From the NCBI GenBank assembly GCA_027484055.1, contig JAIXQH010000020.1, forward strand, positions 57,640-121,639: a stretch of 64,000 nt of DNA, read 5' to 3'. Position numbers and translations under genes: made by a program. The stretch comes from Verrucomicrobiaceae bacterium. Lineage in GTDB: Bacteria > Verrucomicrobiota > Verrucomicrobiia > Verrucomicrobiales > Akkermansiaceae. Positions 52,949 to 61,511 of this stretch are shown in pieces (within the stretch, counting starts at the first letter, position 1; every line of letters starts with the position of its first letter). The notes below the pieces were generated by a model that was not told where the DNA came from, did not search any database, and saw nothing but the letters and a program-made list of their open reading frames with translations.

Positions 52949-53995
52949 ATGACGAATCTCGAAAAAATCCCAGGCATCGGAAAGGCAGGTCTAGAACTCC
53001 TTGAAGCTGCTGGCTTCTATAATGTAGAAGCACTCGCCAAGGCCGGTGTGGATGAACTCGTCAACGAGCTCGAACGCGCCAACCGGATTCTCAAAATTTC
53101 AAAGCGCACCCCGGCGCGTGAACACATCGAAAAATGGATTCACACCGCCCGTGATCTCAGCGGTGTCGTCCTCGTAGAGGAAATTTCTGTCGTCATGCCG
53201 GTAAACTACGAGCTGGTGCCCAAGGTCGCCACGATGCTCGCCAGCGCACCCTTCGCCATCCCCCTCCCCGCTCGCGTTCTGGTCAAACAACAACTCGCCG
53301 TTGGCGAAATCCCACCCGCCATCTTGCTCAACCGCTACTCGGGAGACCTCGAAGTCAAAGTCGAGGAACGAGCGATTTCCCCCAAGCACTCACGCCCACC
53401 CTCCCAGACAGGAAATGTCAAACTAGCCGAGGCCGCAACCCGCATTGAAATCGACACTTCACGGATCAAATCCATCGAATCCCTCGCCGGCCCCGCCCCG
53501 AAAAATCCCCACGGCCATGACGCAGTCCAAGACGACCGAGTCGCCCTGATCCGCGGCCCCAGAGCCGAGACCAATCTCGGGAAAAACCCAAACTCCCGCC
53601 GCTTTGTCCGTGGCGTTCTCCACAGCCATCCCGTCGCGATGACCACCGGTGCCGTCGTCACCCTCCTATTGTTTGCCATCCTGCCGCTCGCCATCATCTC
53701 TTCTGTTTTACTGTTGCTCTCCGATTCTCTCCCCAATTTTCGCTGGGTGCCCATTTGGCTGCTAGCCTTCCCCTTGAGCCTTCCCATTCTCGGTCTCGCC
53801 TACGCCATCTGGGGCCAAAGCGGCTCCTGCCGGATTTGTGGCCAGAAGCAATTTGTGCCCAAGGTCTGCCTGAAAAATTCGAAAGCCCACCACATCACCG
53901 GACTCGGTCACATCATTCCAACCTGCCTTCACATCATCGTTTTCCGCTGGTTTCGCTGCATCTACTGCGCCACCCCAGTGCGACTCAAGGAATAA
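52949..53995 (+). CDS. Membrane protein with helix-hairpin-helix (DUF4332-like) and zinc-ribbon halves
   Basis: A 348-residue protein. The N-terminal part (about 1-90) has a helix-hairpin-helix start KIPGIGKAGLELLEAAGFYNVEALAKAGVDELV and continues like DUF4332. A variable linker (90-225) precedes two membrane helices (about 226-252, TTGAVVTLLLFAILPLAIISSVLLLL, and 260-282). The end contains a Cys pair CRIC, Cys-containing VPKVCLK and C-xx-C (CIYC), which could form a zinc site on the cytoplasmic side. HhH domains usually bind DNA without sequence specificity. A membrane-attached DNA- or RNA-binding role is an inference. Confidence 0.7.
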   Translation: MTNLEKIPGIGKAGLELLEAAGFYNVEALAKAGVDELVNELERANRILKISKRTPAREHIEKWIHTARDLSGVVLVEEISVVMPVNYELVPKVATMLASAPFAIPLPARVLVKQQLAVGEIPPAILLNRYSGDLEVKVEERAISPKHSRPPSQTGNVKLAEAATRIEIDTSRIKSIESLAGPAPKNPHGHDAVQDDRVALIRGPRAETNLGKNPNSRRFVRGVLHSHPVAMTTGAVVTLLLFAILPLAIISSVLLLLSDSLPNFRWVPIWLLAFPLSLPILGLAYAIWGQSGSCRICGQKQFVPKVCLKNSKAHHITGLGHIIPTCLHIIVFRWFRCIYCATPVRLKE

Positions 53996-54011
53996 TGCCA
54001 CTCCTCGCCTG

Positions 54012-54956
54012 ATGAAGCGCTTTCTTCCATGGATTCTGGTTTTCTCACTCACACTGAGTTCCTGCGGGTGGCTCGGCCTAGGCAAAATTAAAGCCCCGGA
54101 AAAGACCCCGGAAAAACCCTTTGGCGATACAGACATCCCGCCCTGGCTTCGTCAAAAAGGAGCCGATTCAGGCACCCCCATCACCGCTGGCGGAAACATC
54201 ACCGCCAAAATTACCCCCGCACAAATCACTCCGGAAGAGGACATCGTTTACACCGATCCCGACGACCCCGAAGGCGGCATCCCCGAGCTCGCCACCCTTC
54301 TCTCCGAAACGAAACGCGGTCCTTGGGAGGAAAGCGAAACCATCGCCAAACGCCGCTCCGCCCGCGAAGGGAAGCCTCTCCTCATTTGGTTCACCGACTC
54401 CCAGAGCAGCCCTATGTGCAAGGCGCTCACCCAAGAGCTCTTCTCCACCAACGACTTCGGAAACTGGGCCACGGAAAAACTCGTCCGCCTCAAGATCGAC
54501 GCCGCCGCAATCATCAAAGACGAAACCCTCGACCTCGGCTCCAAAGAAGACCGCCGCTCGCGGATCATCACTTACAACAAAGCCATCAAGGACCGCTACA
54601 AAGTCCTCGGCTACCCCTCCCTTATCATGCTCAGCCCCAGCGGCGAAGTCGTCGGTCGCTACCGTGGCTACAAACGCGGCGAGTCCCAACTCCTCTGGGG
54701 CCAACTCAAGCATGGCGAGGCCGTTTCCACCCACTCCTACGAAGAATGGCGCACCGGGCTTGAAAAACGCAACTACCGCGAATGGCAAGACCGCAAGGGG
54801 CGGAAAATTTTTGCCAAACTCACCTCCTATTCCAAGGGCAAGGTCACCTTCATCGAGCCAGACGGCACCCGCTCCCAGACTCAAGAAAACAACCTCTCCG
54901 ACAACGACCGCGCTTGGCTAACCGAACAGAAAAAACTCCACAACTATAAGGAGTAA
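54012..54956 (+). CDS. Lipoprotein with degenerate thioredoxin-like domain and SHD1-like C-terminus
   Basis: A 314-residue exported lipoprotein (signal MKRFLPWILVFSLTLSSC, lipobox ending LSSC at Cys18). A Pro-rich linker is followed by a thioredoxin-like domain (about residues 100-225, KPLLIWFTDSQSSPMCKALTQELFSTNDF, YKVLGYPSLIMLSPSGEVVGRYRGY) with the cis-Pro loop kept. The first active-site Cys is replaced (SSPMC, one Cys only). The C-terminal part (REWQDRKGRKIFAKLTSYSKGKVTFIEPDG...LSDNDRAWL) resembles the SHD1 domain common in PVC secreted proteins. The single Cys could still bind a metal or make mixed disulfides. Confidence 0.7.
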   Translation: MKRFLPWILVFSLTLSSCGWLGLGKIKAPEKTPEKPFGDTDIPPWLRQKGADSGTPITAGGNITAKITPAQITPEEDIVYTDPDDPEGGIPELATLLSETKRGPWEESETIAKRRSAREGKPLLIWFTDSQSSPMCKALTQELFSTNDFGNWATEKLVRLKIDAAAIIKDETLDLGSKEDRRSRIITYNKAIKDRYKVLGYPSLIMLSPSGEVVGRYRGYKRGESQLLWGQLKHGEAVSTHSYEEWRTGLEKRNYREWQDRKGRKIFAKLTSYSKGKVTFIEPDGTRSQTQENNLSDNDRAWLTEQKKLHNYKE

Positions 54957-54987
54957 AGACAGCCCTGCCTCTCCCTCCTGAAAACCC

Positions 54988-55233
54988 ATGACCGGTGGAC
55001 CAGAAGTCGATGCCTTTGAAAAACGCCTCCGCTTCGGCTGCGGCCTGATCCTAGGCGGCATTGCCAGTCTTACCGGACTACTCGTCATCGCACACTGGGT
55101 GAATGATTTCTCCGCCCCCATCGGCCTCGCTATGTTCGGCACCACCATCCTCTCCGGCTTTCTCGCCATGCGCTACGGGGATGCTTTCTTCCGCGCACTC
55201 CTCCGCATCATCGCTTTAATCCTCAGTCTCTAG
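54988..55233 (+). CDS. Small two-helix membrane protein
   Basis: An 81-residue protein with two hydrophobic segments (about residues 15-37, RFGCGLILGGIASLTGLLVIAHW, and 44-79, APIGLAMFGTTILSGFLAMRYGDAFF with RALLRIIALILSL). It starts MTGGPEVDAFEKRL and lies 31 bp after the lipoprotein gene. No family was recognised. Composition and frame quality are consistent with a real gene, but a short hydrophobic frame of this size carries limited weight. Confidence 0.55.
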   Translation: MTGGPEVDAFEKRLRFGCGLILGGIASLTGLLVIAHWVNDFSAPIGLAMFGTTILSGFLAMRYGDAFFRALLRIIALILSL

Positions 55234-55688
55234 CCACCGCATTCCGCCGAACGTGCATACTCGCTCAACTCGACCCACCTGTAACGCCGGAGACAGAAGC
55301 CAACTTCAGATCACTAAACTATGAAACTGGGCCAACAGGTCAGCGATATACGAACTGCTGGCACGGTCATTAGCTCGTTCCTCCCCTGGGTTGATAAAGC
55401 CTCCTTTGACGAAAGCACTCACCTCACTGATAGAAGTTCAGGATCCATACAAAGTTTGGGGTATGAGAATTGCACAAAAACCAGCCGCCACTACTACCCG
55501 CCACCGCGAAGGAGCCCGTAAAGCAGGCAACGGCAATGACTCATAGTAAGCACACACCGATAAAGTAGGGTTTAACCCCATGGTGATCATAGATAACGGA
55601 AGCGATCATACGGCGATCAAGACACGATAACTTAATTATCTATCATACAAATGATACTCTGTCCGACTTTGATTGAAGTATAACTTTT
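55234..55688. other. Gene-free stretch of about 455 bp upstream of the Mla operon
   Basis: The G+C content falls clearly about midway through this interval and remains lower through the Mla/GT4/GH130 genes to the window end. A 66-codon open frame at 55321-55521 lacks family character and its composition suggests non-coding DNA. The end of the interval (about 55560-55685) is A+T-rich and probably carries the Mla operon promoter and the GGGTTTAACCC palindrome. Confidence 0.5.
55568..55579. promoter_or_regulatory. GGGTTTAACCCC palindrome, candidate regulator site
   Basis: GGGTT-T-AACCC is a perfect palindrome. It lies about 110 bp before the Mla operon, and GGTTTAACCCCATGGTGATC matches GATTAAACCCCATATCGGTC at about 63531-63550 in 14 of 20 positions. 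The second copy precedes the fasciclin gene. It could be a shared operator, but two occurrences are weak evidence. Confidence 0.25.
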
Positions 55689-56825
55689 ATGACCTCGCGA
55701 ATATCCCATCCACCAGCCGCCAACTGGCAGCGGGATAGCGACGGTCTTATTTTAGAACTCTCTGGTGATTGGAAACGAGACGGACCAACCGTTAACATCA
55801 CAAGCGCGGCTACTAAAATCGCTCCCACAAGATATCAAGTGGAAAAACTTGGCAGCTACGATTCTACTTTACCAGCATTCATCCTATCCTTGATCCGCTC
55901 TGCCACCGGATATGCATCTGCGAAAGACAAGCCTGTTCCGAGTTTAAATGGCCTACCTGAAAGTCTTCAAGGCCTGCTCACACTGGCGCTTTCTGTGCCA
56001 GTGGAAATTGCAGAGCAAACAGCACTTCAGCATGCGCCAGGAATCCTCAAGCTCGGCAATTTCACCCTTCAAGTGTGGAAGTCCATCCACTCATTGCTCG
56101 ATTTCACCGGCCAAACCATCTATGCCCTAGGCCGCTTATTCACCGGAAAAGCGCAATTCCGCACCACAGATCTCTGGATGGTGATTCAACAATGTGGCGT
56201 GCAGGCACTGCCGATTGTGTCACTCATTAGTTTCCTCATCGGACTGATCCTAGCCTTTGTCGGAAACGTCCAACTCAGCAACTTCGGGGCCAATCTGTTT
56301 GTGGCAGACCTCGTCGGAATCGCGATGGTCCGAGAGATGGGAGTCGTCATGACAGCGATCATCATGAGTGGCCGTACAGGAGCCGCTTTCGCAGCATTCA
56401 TCGGTAGCATGAAGGTAAACGAAGAAATTGATGCCTTAAGGACTTTCGGCTTCTCTCCCTTTGATTTCTTGGTTCTCCCACGATTGTTAGCGTTGGTTCT
56501 GATGATGCCCATACTCACCATCTACGCCAACGTAGTCGGCATACTCGGTGGAATGTTAGTCGGAGCATGCGTCGGCATCCCTCCTATCCTTTACTGGACA
56601 GAAACCTTAGCCGCTGTTGATCTGACCAACTCGTCACTCGGCGTGATGAAGAGCGTCTTCTTCGGGGCTGCCATCGCCATTTGTAGCTGCATGGAGGGAC
56701 TCAATGCAGGAACTTCCTCGGCAGCTGTTGGCTTGGCGACAACCCGCGCTGTCGTCGCGTCGATCACGATGGTAATCGTACTAGACTCGGCCTTCGCCGC
56801 AATTTTCACCCTGCTAAACATTTAA
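55689..56825 (+). CDS. MlaE-type lipid ABC transporter permease with fused STAS/MlaB-like domain
   Basis: A 378-residue protein. The first 110 residues look like a STAS domain (DGLILELSGDWKRDGP..., YDSTLPAFILSLIRSA), as in MlaB. The rest is an MlaE permease with about five membrane helices and the family motifs FLIGLILAFVGNVQLSNFGANLFVADLVGIAMVREMGVVMTAIIMSGRTGAAFAAFIGSMKVNEEIDAL and LPRLLALVLMMPILTIYANVVGILGG. The fusion explains why no separate mlaB gene follows. The system moves phospholipids between inner and outer membranes. It is first of a four-gene set with the ATPase 1 bp downstream. Confidence 0.92.
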   Translation: MTSRISHPPAANWQRDSDGLILELSGDWKRDGPTVNITSAATKIAPTRYQVEKLGSYDSTLPAFILSLIRSATGYASAKDKPVPSLNGLPESLQGLLTLALSVPVEIAEQTALQHAPGILKLGNFTLQVWKSIHSLLDFTGQTIYALGRLFTGKAQFRTTDLWMVIQQCGVQALPIVSLISFLIGLILAFVGNVQLSNFGANLFVADLVGIAMVREMGVVMTAIIMSGRTGAAFAAFIGSMKVNEEIDALRTFGFSPFDFLVLPRLLALVLMMPILTIYANVVGILGGMLVGACVGIPPILYWTETLAAVDLTNSSLGVMKSVFFGAAIAICSCMEGLNAGTSSAAVGLATTRAVVASITMVIVLDSAFAAIFTLLNI

Positions 56826-56826
56826 A

Positions 56827-57591
56827 GTGGTAGCCAAAATTAAAGTCACCGATCTCACCATGTCGTATGGTCCACTTGTGGTGATGCATGATCTCAATTT
56901 TGAAATCCAAGACAAAGAAATCTTCGTCATCATGGGTGGCAGCGGTTGTGGCAAGAGCACACTCCTGCGGCACCTGATCGGCCTACAAGAACCCACCAAA
57001 GGCTCCATTCACTATGGTGAAAGAAACTTTACCACCAGCGACCCGAGTGAGCGTAAATCATTCAGCAAGCGATTCGGCGTCATGTATCAATCAGGAGCGC
57101 TATGGTCATCGCTAACCTTGGGCGAAAACATCTCCATGCCCCTAGAGGAAAGTGCAAAGATCTCAGCGAAAACCGTCAAGGAACTCGTTTCATACAAGCT
57201 CTCACTCGTCGGCCTCTCTGGCTATGAAGACTACTACCCAGCACAAATCAGCGGGGGCATGAAGAAACGTGCAGGCATCGCTAGGGCAATGGCGCTTGAT
57301 CCCGATATCCTTTTCCTCGACGAACCTGGAGCCGGACTGGACCCACTCAATTCAAGGCGCTTAGACGACCTCATCCTGCGACTACGAGATAGCCAAGGAT
57401 CGACCATTATCATTGTCACACATGAGCTTGCCAGCATCTTCACAATCGCAAACCAAGCACTTTTCCTCGATACCGCAACCCGAACACAAGGAGCCGTTGG
57501 TAACCCTAACGAACTACGTGACCATTCAGCCAATCCCACTGTGCGACTCTTTTTAAATCGAGGCGAATTACCTCCCCGGAGCCATGAGTAA
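56827..57591 (+). CDS. MlaF-type lipid ABC transporter ATPase
   Basis: A 254-residue ATPase starting GTG 56827 (MVAKIKVTDLTMSYG). Walker A GGSGCGKST is at residues 37-45. The signature is SGGMKKRAGIARAMA and Walker B DILFLDEPGAGLDP, both as in MlaF, with the SGGM variant of that family. It powers the MlaE-D complex. The stop overlaps the next gene by 8 bases, so ATPase and MCE protein are translated together. Confidence 0.93.
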   Translation: MVAKIKVTDLTMSYGPLVVMHDLNFEIQDKEIFVIMGGSGCGKSTLLRHLIGLQEPTKGSIHYGERNFTTSDPSERKSFSKRFGVMYQSGALWSSLTLGENISMPLEESAKISAKTVKELVSYKLSLVGLSGYEDYYPAQISGGMKKRAGIARAMALDPDILFLDEPGAGLDPLNSRRLDDLILRLRDSQGSTIIIVTHELASIFTIANQALFLDTATRTQGAVGNPNELRDHSANPTVRLFLNRGELPPRSHE

Positions 57592-58594
57592 AAAAGCCAA
57601 CCCAACTCTCATTGGAGTATTTACACTGGTCGGTCTTTTACTGATGGGTGGAACACTCGTCCTTTTCGGAACTGGCAAAGTATTCGAGAAAAGTAGTAAT
57701 ATCATTCTATACTTTGATCAGAGCGCTAACGGCCTACTGATCGGTTCCGAAGTCAGATTCGGCGGAGTCCGCATTGGGCGAGTCACTACAATGAAAGTGC
57801 TGATCGATCCGCAGAATAATCGCAAGATCATCCCGGTGGTGATCGAGCTTTCCGAAAATGATCTCAGAGCCGTTGGATCGACCTCCGGCAGCAGTATCGA
57901 TTTCGCCACCGAAGCCGGCGTAAAGCGGGCGGTCGATGAGGGTCTACGAGCCAAAATGAAGCAACAAAGCCTATTGACAGGACAGCTCTACATCGAGTTC
58001 GACATTGTCCCGAACACCCCCGGCTTTACTTACGTATCCGATCAAAAGCCAATCTACCCCATGGTGCCAACCATGAGCACGGAGATGGACGAACTCATCG
58101 CAGGAGTAGCAGATGCACTGAATAAATTCAATTCACTCGACCTAACCAGCGCGATGAAAGATCTGCGGGACGTCATTGCCACCTCCAAGACTCAGATCTC
58201 ATCCCTGAACTTAAAAGCGATTAACGAAAATTTAGTTGCCATCACAACCGACGTCCGGGAGCTAACCGGGAATGATCATCTCGCCAAAGCCATAGATGGC
58301 CTAGAAGAAGCACTAAATGGAATCAATTCACTCACTAAAACAGTGAATTTAAAAATTGATCCCCTCATGGATAATCTGGATCAAGTCCTGAAACAGACAA
58401 AATCAGGACTCGAAAAAATCGATGAAGCAACCGCGACAATTCAACAAATAACCAACCCGAGAGCACCGACACTCGTAAGGCTTCAAACCGCTATAGGTGA
58501 AGTAGACCGTGCCTCACGTGCCATTACAGAACTCGCGAACGATCTAAAGAGAAATCCAGATTCACTCGTTCGAGGAAAGGCTCCAAACCCATGA
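57584..58594 (+). CDS. MlaD-type MCE-domain lipid-binding protein
   Basis: A 336-residue protein with one N-terminal membrane helix (PTLIGVFTLVGLLLMGGTLVLFGTG) and an MCE domain (about 45-140: IILYFDQSANGLLIGSEVRFGGVRIGRVTTMKV, VDEGLRAKMKQQSLLTGQLYIEFDI). The helical C-terminal half (about 170-336) is long and coiled-coil-like (MDNLDQVLKQTKSGLEKIDEATATI), as in MlaD-like tubes that carry lipid across the periplasm. It overlaps the ATPase gene upstream and the lipoprotein gene downstream (ATGA). Confidence 0.92.
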   Translation: MSKKANPTLIGVFTLVGLLLMGGTLVLFGTGKVFEKSSNIILYFDQSANGLLIGSEVRFGGVRIGRVTTMKVLIDPQNNRKIIPVVIELSENDLRAVGSTSGSSIDFATEAGVKRAVDEGLRAKMKQQSLLTGQLYIEFDIVPNTPGFTYVSDQKPIYPMVPTMSTEMDELIAGVADALNKFNSLDLTSAMKDLRDVIATSKTQISSLNLKAINENLVAITTDVRELTGNDHLAKAIDGLEEALNGINSLTKTVNLKIDPLMDNLDQVLKQTKSGLEKIDEATATIQQITNPRAPTLVRLQTAIGEVDRASRAITELANDLKRNPDSLVRGKAPNP

Positions 58595-59163
58595 AAGCCT
58601 ATCAAATACTACCCCTGACTCTCCTCATGAACTGCTGCAGCGTTCTATCCCCCGTTAAAGATGCTGCCATCTATCACGTTCTAGAACCCCTTCTTCCAGA
58701 ACGTCCATTAACCTTAGCCACCCCGTCAGTTGCCATCAACCGACCATCGATCCCTTCATACCTAAATCGTCAACAACTCATCACTCGGTCCGGTGGTCGG
58801 CTGATGATCAGTAGTATAGACCTATGGGGAGAACCAATTGAAGCGGCAATCTCCCGCGTCATGGCCAGCAACCTAAGTCGGCTCACTGGTTCCACATGTA
58901 TCCAACCGGTGGAAAACTTCACGGCTATGGATTACGCCTATTTATTAGATTTGAGAATCCTTCGGTTCGATCCAGACACCGCGAATCACATGATCCTAGA
59001 AGGCACATGGCAGCTTCAACCTGTAAACGGAAGCGTCGCCACCCGTCATTACTTCCGAATCAGCACCGCTATCGCAGACGGTCATCATATACAAGCGGCT
59101 CGTGTCAGCGGAATGAATCAGTGCCTAGAACAACTCGCTCGTAAAATCACCTTGCGCCCATAA
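58591..59163 (+). CDS. PqiC/ABC-auxiliary lipoprotein
   Basis: A 190-residue lipoprotein (MKAYQILPLTLLMNCCSVLSP; the Cys at 15 or 16 is the lipid site). The start of the mature domain VYHVLEP-like IYHVLEPLLPERPLTLATPSVAINRPSIPSYLNRQQLITRSGGRLMISSIDLWGEPIEAAISRVMASNLSRL is the signature of the ABC-type transport auxiliary (DUF330/PqiC) family. Such proteins sit at the outer membrane and receive lipid from MCE tubes. Its overlap with mlaD places it in the operon. The neighbouring short frame in another register is a shadow. Confidence 0.85.
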   Translation: MKAYQILPLTLLMNCCSVLSPVKDAAIYHVLEPLLPERPLTLATPSVAINRPSIPSYLNRQQLITRSGGRLMISSIDLWGEPIEAAISRVMASNLSRLTGSTCIQPVENFTAMDYAYLLDLRILRFDPDTANHMILEGTWQLQPVNGSVATRHYFRISTAIADGHHIQAARVSGMNQCLEQLARKITLRP

Positions 59164-59198
59164 AGCCCGCAGGCGTTTTAACCCAACCCATCAATTTT

Positions 59199-61511
59199 AT
59201 GAAAATAGATACTATCGAAGATTCTCTGGAGCGTTCAGAAAGTGCAACAATATCGCCAAAACGAATCGCCTTCGTCGGCGGGTATGAACCGAGGCGCTGT
59301 GGCATCGCTACTTTTACCAATAATCTCTGTGATGCAGTTGCCATGGCGATCCCCACTGCGGAATGCATTGCAGGAGCTGTTAACGATCAGGTAGAAGGCT
59401 ATAAATACCCATCCCGTGTGTGTTTTGAAATCCTTGAAAAGGATCTTAGTTCTTACCGCCGAGCCGCTGATTTCCTCAACTTTAATAAGACAGACATCCT
59501 ATGTCTTCAACATGAATTCGGCATCTATGGTGGATCTGCTGGTAGCCATATTCTGACTCTGCTCAAGGACGTGAAGATGCCTGTGGTGACGACACTTCAT
59601 ACCGTTCTGAGAGAACCCAACCAAGAACAGCGTCGAGTGATGGAGGAGCTAATCTTCCGCAGCGACAGACTCGTCGTGATGGCGCAAAAAGGTGCTGAAA
59701 TTCTAAAGGAAACCTATGGAGTGGCTGACACTAAAGTGGACGTCATTCCGCATGGCATCCCCGACATCATGTTCGCAGATTCAGCGTATTCAAAAGTGCA
59801 GTTCGGCCTAGAAGGTCGAAAAGTTTTACTGACATTTGGACTGCTAGGCCCAGGAAAGGGAATCGAGTTTGTTATCGAAGCTCTTCCAGAAATCGTCCGA
59901 AAACACCCCACAGTGGTGTATTTGGTGTTAGGTGCCACCCATCCACAATTGGTGGCACGTGAGGGCGAAAGCTATCGGCTAGGTCTCGCCCGGCTAGCCG
60001 AGGAACGTGGGGTTAAAGATCATGTGATTTTCTACAACCGCTTTGTCTCTTTAAAAGAACTCACTGAATTTATTGGTGCCACAGACATCTATTTGACACC
60101 TTATCTCAATGAAGCACAGATCACCTCCGGAACTCTGGCTTATGTTTTCGGTGCCGGAAAAGCTGTGGTCTCCACGCCCTATTGGCACGCGCAAGAACTC
60201 TTGGCAGAGGGGCGTGGTCGGATCGTACCATTCAGAGATCCGCAAGGCATTGCAGGAGGAGTCTGCGCATTCCTAGATGATCCGATACTTCTCGAAAAGA
60301 CACGTCTAGATGCCTACCATCTTGGTCGAGAAATGATCTGGTCGGCCGTAGCAGAACAATACCTCGAATCGTTCCGCCATGCACGGTCGGACCGTAAGTC
60401 TGCCTCACGGATGGCATTCGCGGATCGCACACTCGCCAGCAGCCCATATAACCTACCAACGTTGCGACTGGATCATATTGTGAGGATGAGTGATGGCACC
60501 GGAATCTTTCAGCATGCCATCTACAACGTACCAAATTTCCACGAGGGCTATTGCACTGACGATAACGCTCGTGCATTCATTCTGTGCAATTCGTTGGAAG
60601 AACCAAGCCAGCTTGATCACCTAGCAACTAGCTATCTTGCCTTTCTTGCAGCAGCACTAAACTACCACTCAGGACGCTTTTGTAATTTCATGAGCCATGG
60701 TCGCCAGTGGCTCGAAGTCGAAGGCAGCGAGGATAGTCACGCCCGAGCCTTGTGGGCACTTGGCTTCGGTGCCGGAAGATCTAAGAATACTGGACATCAA
60801 TTGCTATGCGTGCAACTATTCGAACACGCCCTGCCATCGGTAGATATATTCACTTCCCCAAGGGCGTGGGCATTTTCATTACTTGGAATTCATGAGTTTC
60901 TTATAAAATCCCCAAATAACACCAAGGTCACCGCTAGCCGAGATGAACTGACCACGCGACTCGTATCCTTATGGAGTAACCATGCGACCGAGGACTGGCC
61001 ATGGTTCGAGTGTGGTGTCACCTACGATAACGCACGTTTATGCCAAGCGTTGATTCTAAGCGGAGATTCTGCCTCTCACGCGGAAGCATTAGACATAGGA
61101 CTGACAGCATTGCGCTGGCTAGTGAGTATCCAAAAGACCGAGGCTGATCACTTCAGACCAATCGGCAGCAATGGCTTCTATGTCAAAGAGAGAACTCGCG
61201 CAGAATTCGACCAACAACCTGTGGAAGCTCAAGCCATGGTGTCTGCTTGCCTTGATGCTCTCCGCATTACAAAAGATCCCTTCTGGGCAAGCGAGGCGAA
61301 ACGAGCCTTCGAGTGGTTCCTCGGCCGCAACGATCTAGGACTGCCGATCTATGACTCCACCACGGGAGGCTGTGGTGATGGCCTACACCATGACCGAGTC
61401 AATGCCAATCAAGGCGCTGAATCTTCACTCGCATTTCATCTATCACTCGCGGCAATGAATCAATCGGATCATGCAATCTCACCCCGCCCCGCGTATCCCT
61501 TTAACTCATGA
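59199..61511 (+). CDS. GT4-type glycosyltransferase with C-terminal helical-barrel domain
   Basis: A 770-residue cytosolic protein. The N-terminal 400 residues form a GT-B glycosyltransferase of family 4 (IAFVGGYEPRRCGIATFTNNL, LQHEFGIYGGSAGSHILTLL, VDVIPHGIPD, LLTFGLLGPGKGIEFVIEALP, DIYLTPYLNEAQITSGTLAYVFGAGKAVVSTPYWHA). The remaining 350 residues are helical and Trp-rich (DDNARAFILCN, WPWFECGVTYDNARLCQALIL), resembling an (alpha/alpha)6 barrel as in some glycoside phosphorylases. The stop overlaps the GH130 gene by 4 bases. Together they are likely to make or recycle a mannose-containing oligosaccharide, a pairing seen in other bacteria. Confidence 0.85.
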   Translation: MKIDTIEDSLERSESATISPKRIAFVGGYEPRRCGIATFTNNLCDAVAMAIPTAECIAGAVNDQVEGYKYPSRVCFEILEKDLSSYRRAADFLNFNKTDILCLQHEFGIYGGSAGSHILTLLKDVKMPVVTTLHTVLREPNQEQRRVMEELIFRSDRLVVMAQKGAEILKETYGVADTKVDVIPHGIPDIMFADSAYSKVQFGLEGRKVLLTFGLLGPGKGIEFVIEALPEIVRKHPTVVYLVLGATHPQLVAREGESYRLGLARLAEERGVKDHVIFYNRFVSLKELTEFIGATDIYLTPYLNEAQITSGTLAYVFGAGKAVVSTPYWHAQELLAEGRGRIVPFRDPQGIAGGVCAFLDDPILLEKTRLDAYHLGREMIWSAVAEQYLESFRHARSDRKSASRMAFADRTLASSPYNLPTLRLDHIVRMSDGTGIFQHAIYNVPNFHEGYCTDDNARAFILCNSLEEPSQLDHLATSYLAFLAAALNYHSGRFCNFMSHGRQWLEVEGSEDSHARALWALGFGAGRSKNTGHQLLCVQLFEHALPSVDIFTSPRAWAFSLLGIHEFLIKSPNNTKVTASRDELTTRLVSLWSNHATEDWPWFECGVTYDNARLCQALILSGDSASHAEALDIGLTALRWLVSIQKTEADHFRPIGSNGFYVKERTRAEFDQQPVEAQAMVSACLDALRITKDPFWASEAKRAFEWFLGRNDLGLPIYDSTTGGCGDGLHHDRVNANQGAESSLAFHLSLAAMNQSDHAISPRPAYPFNS

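Noticed and set aside
55321..55521. A 66-codon open frame upstream of the Mla operon
   Set aside because: No family character, no signal peptide or domain, ends in low-complexity residues, and lies in a region that otherwise looks like promoter DNA.
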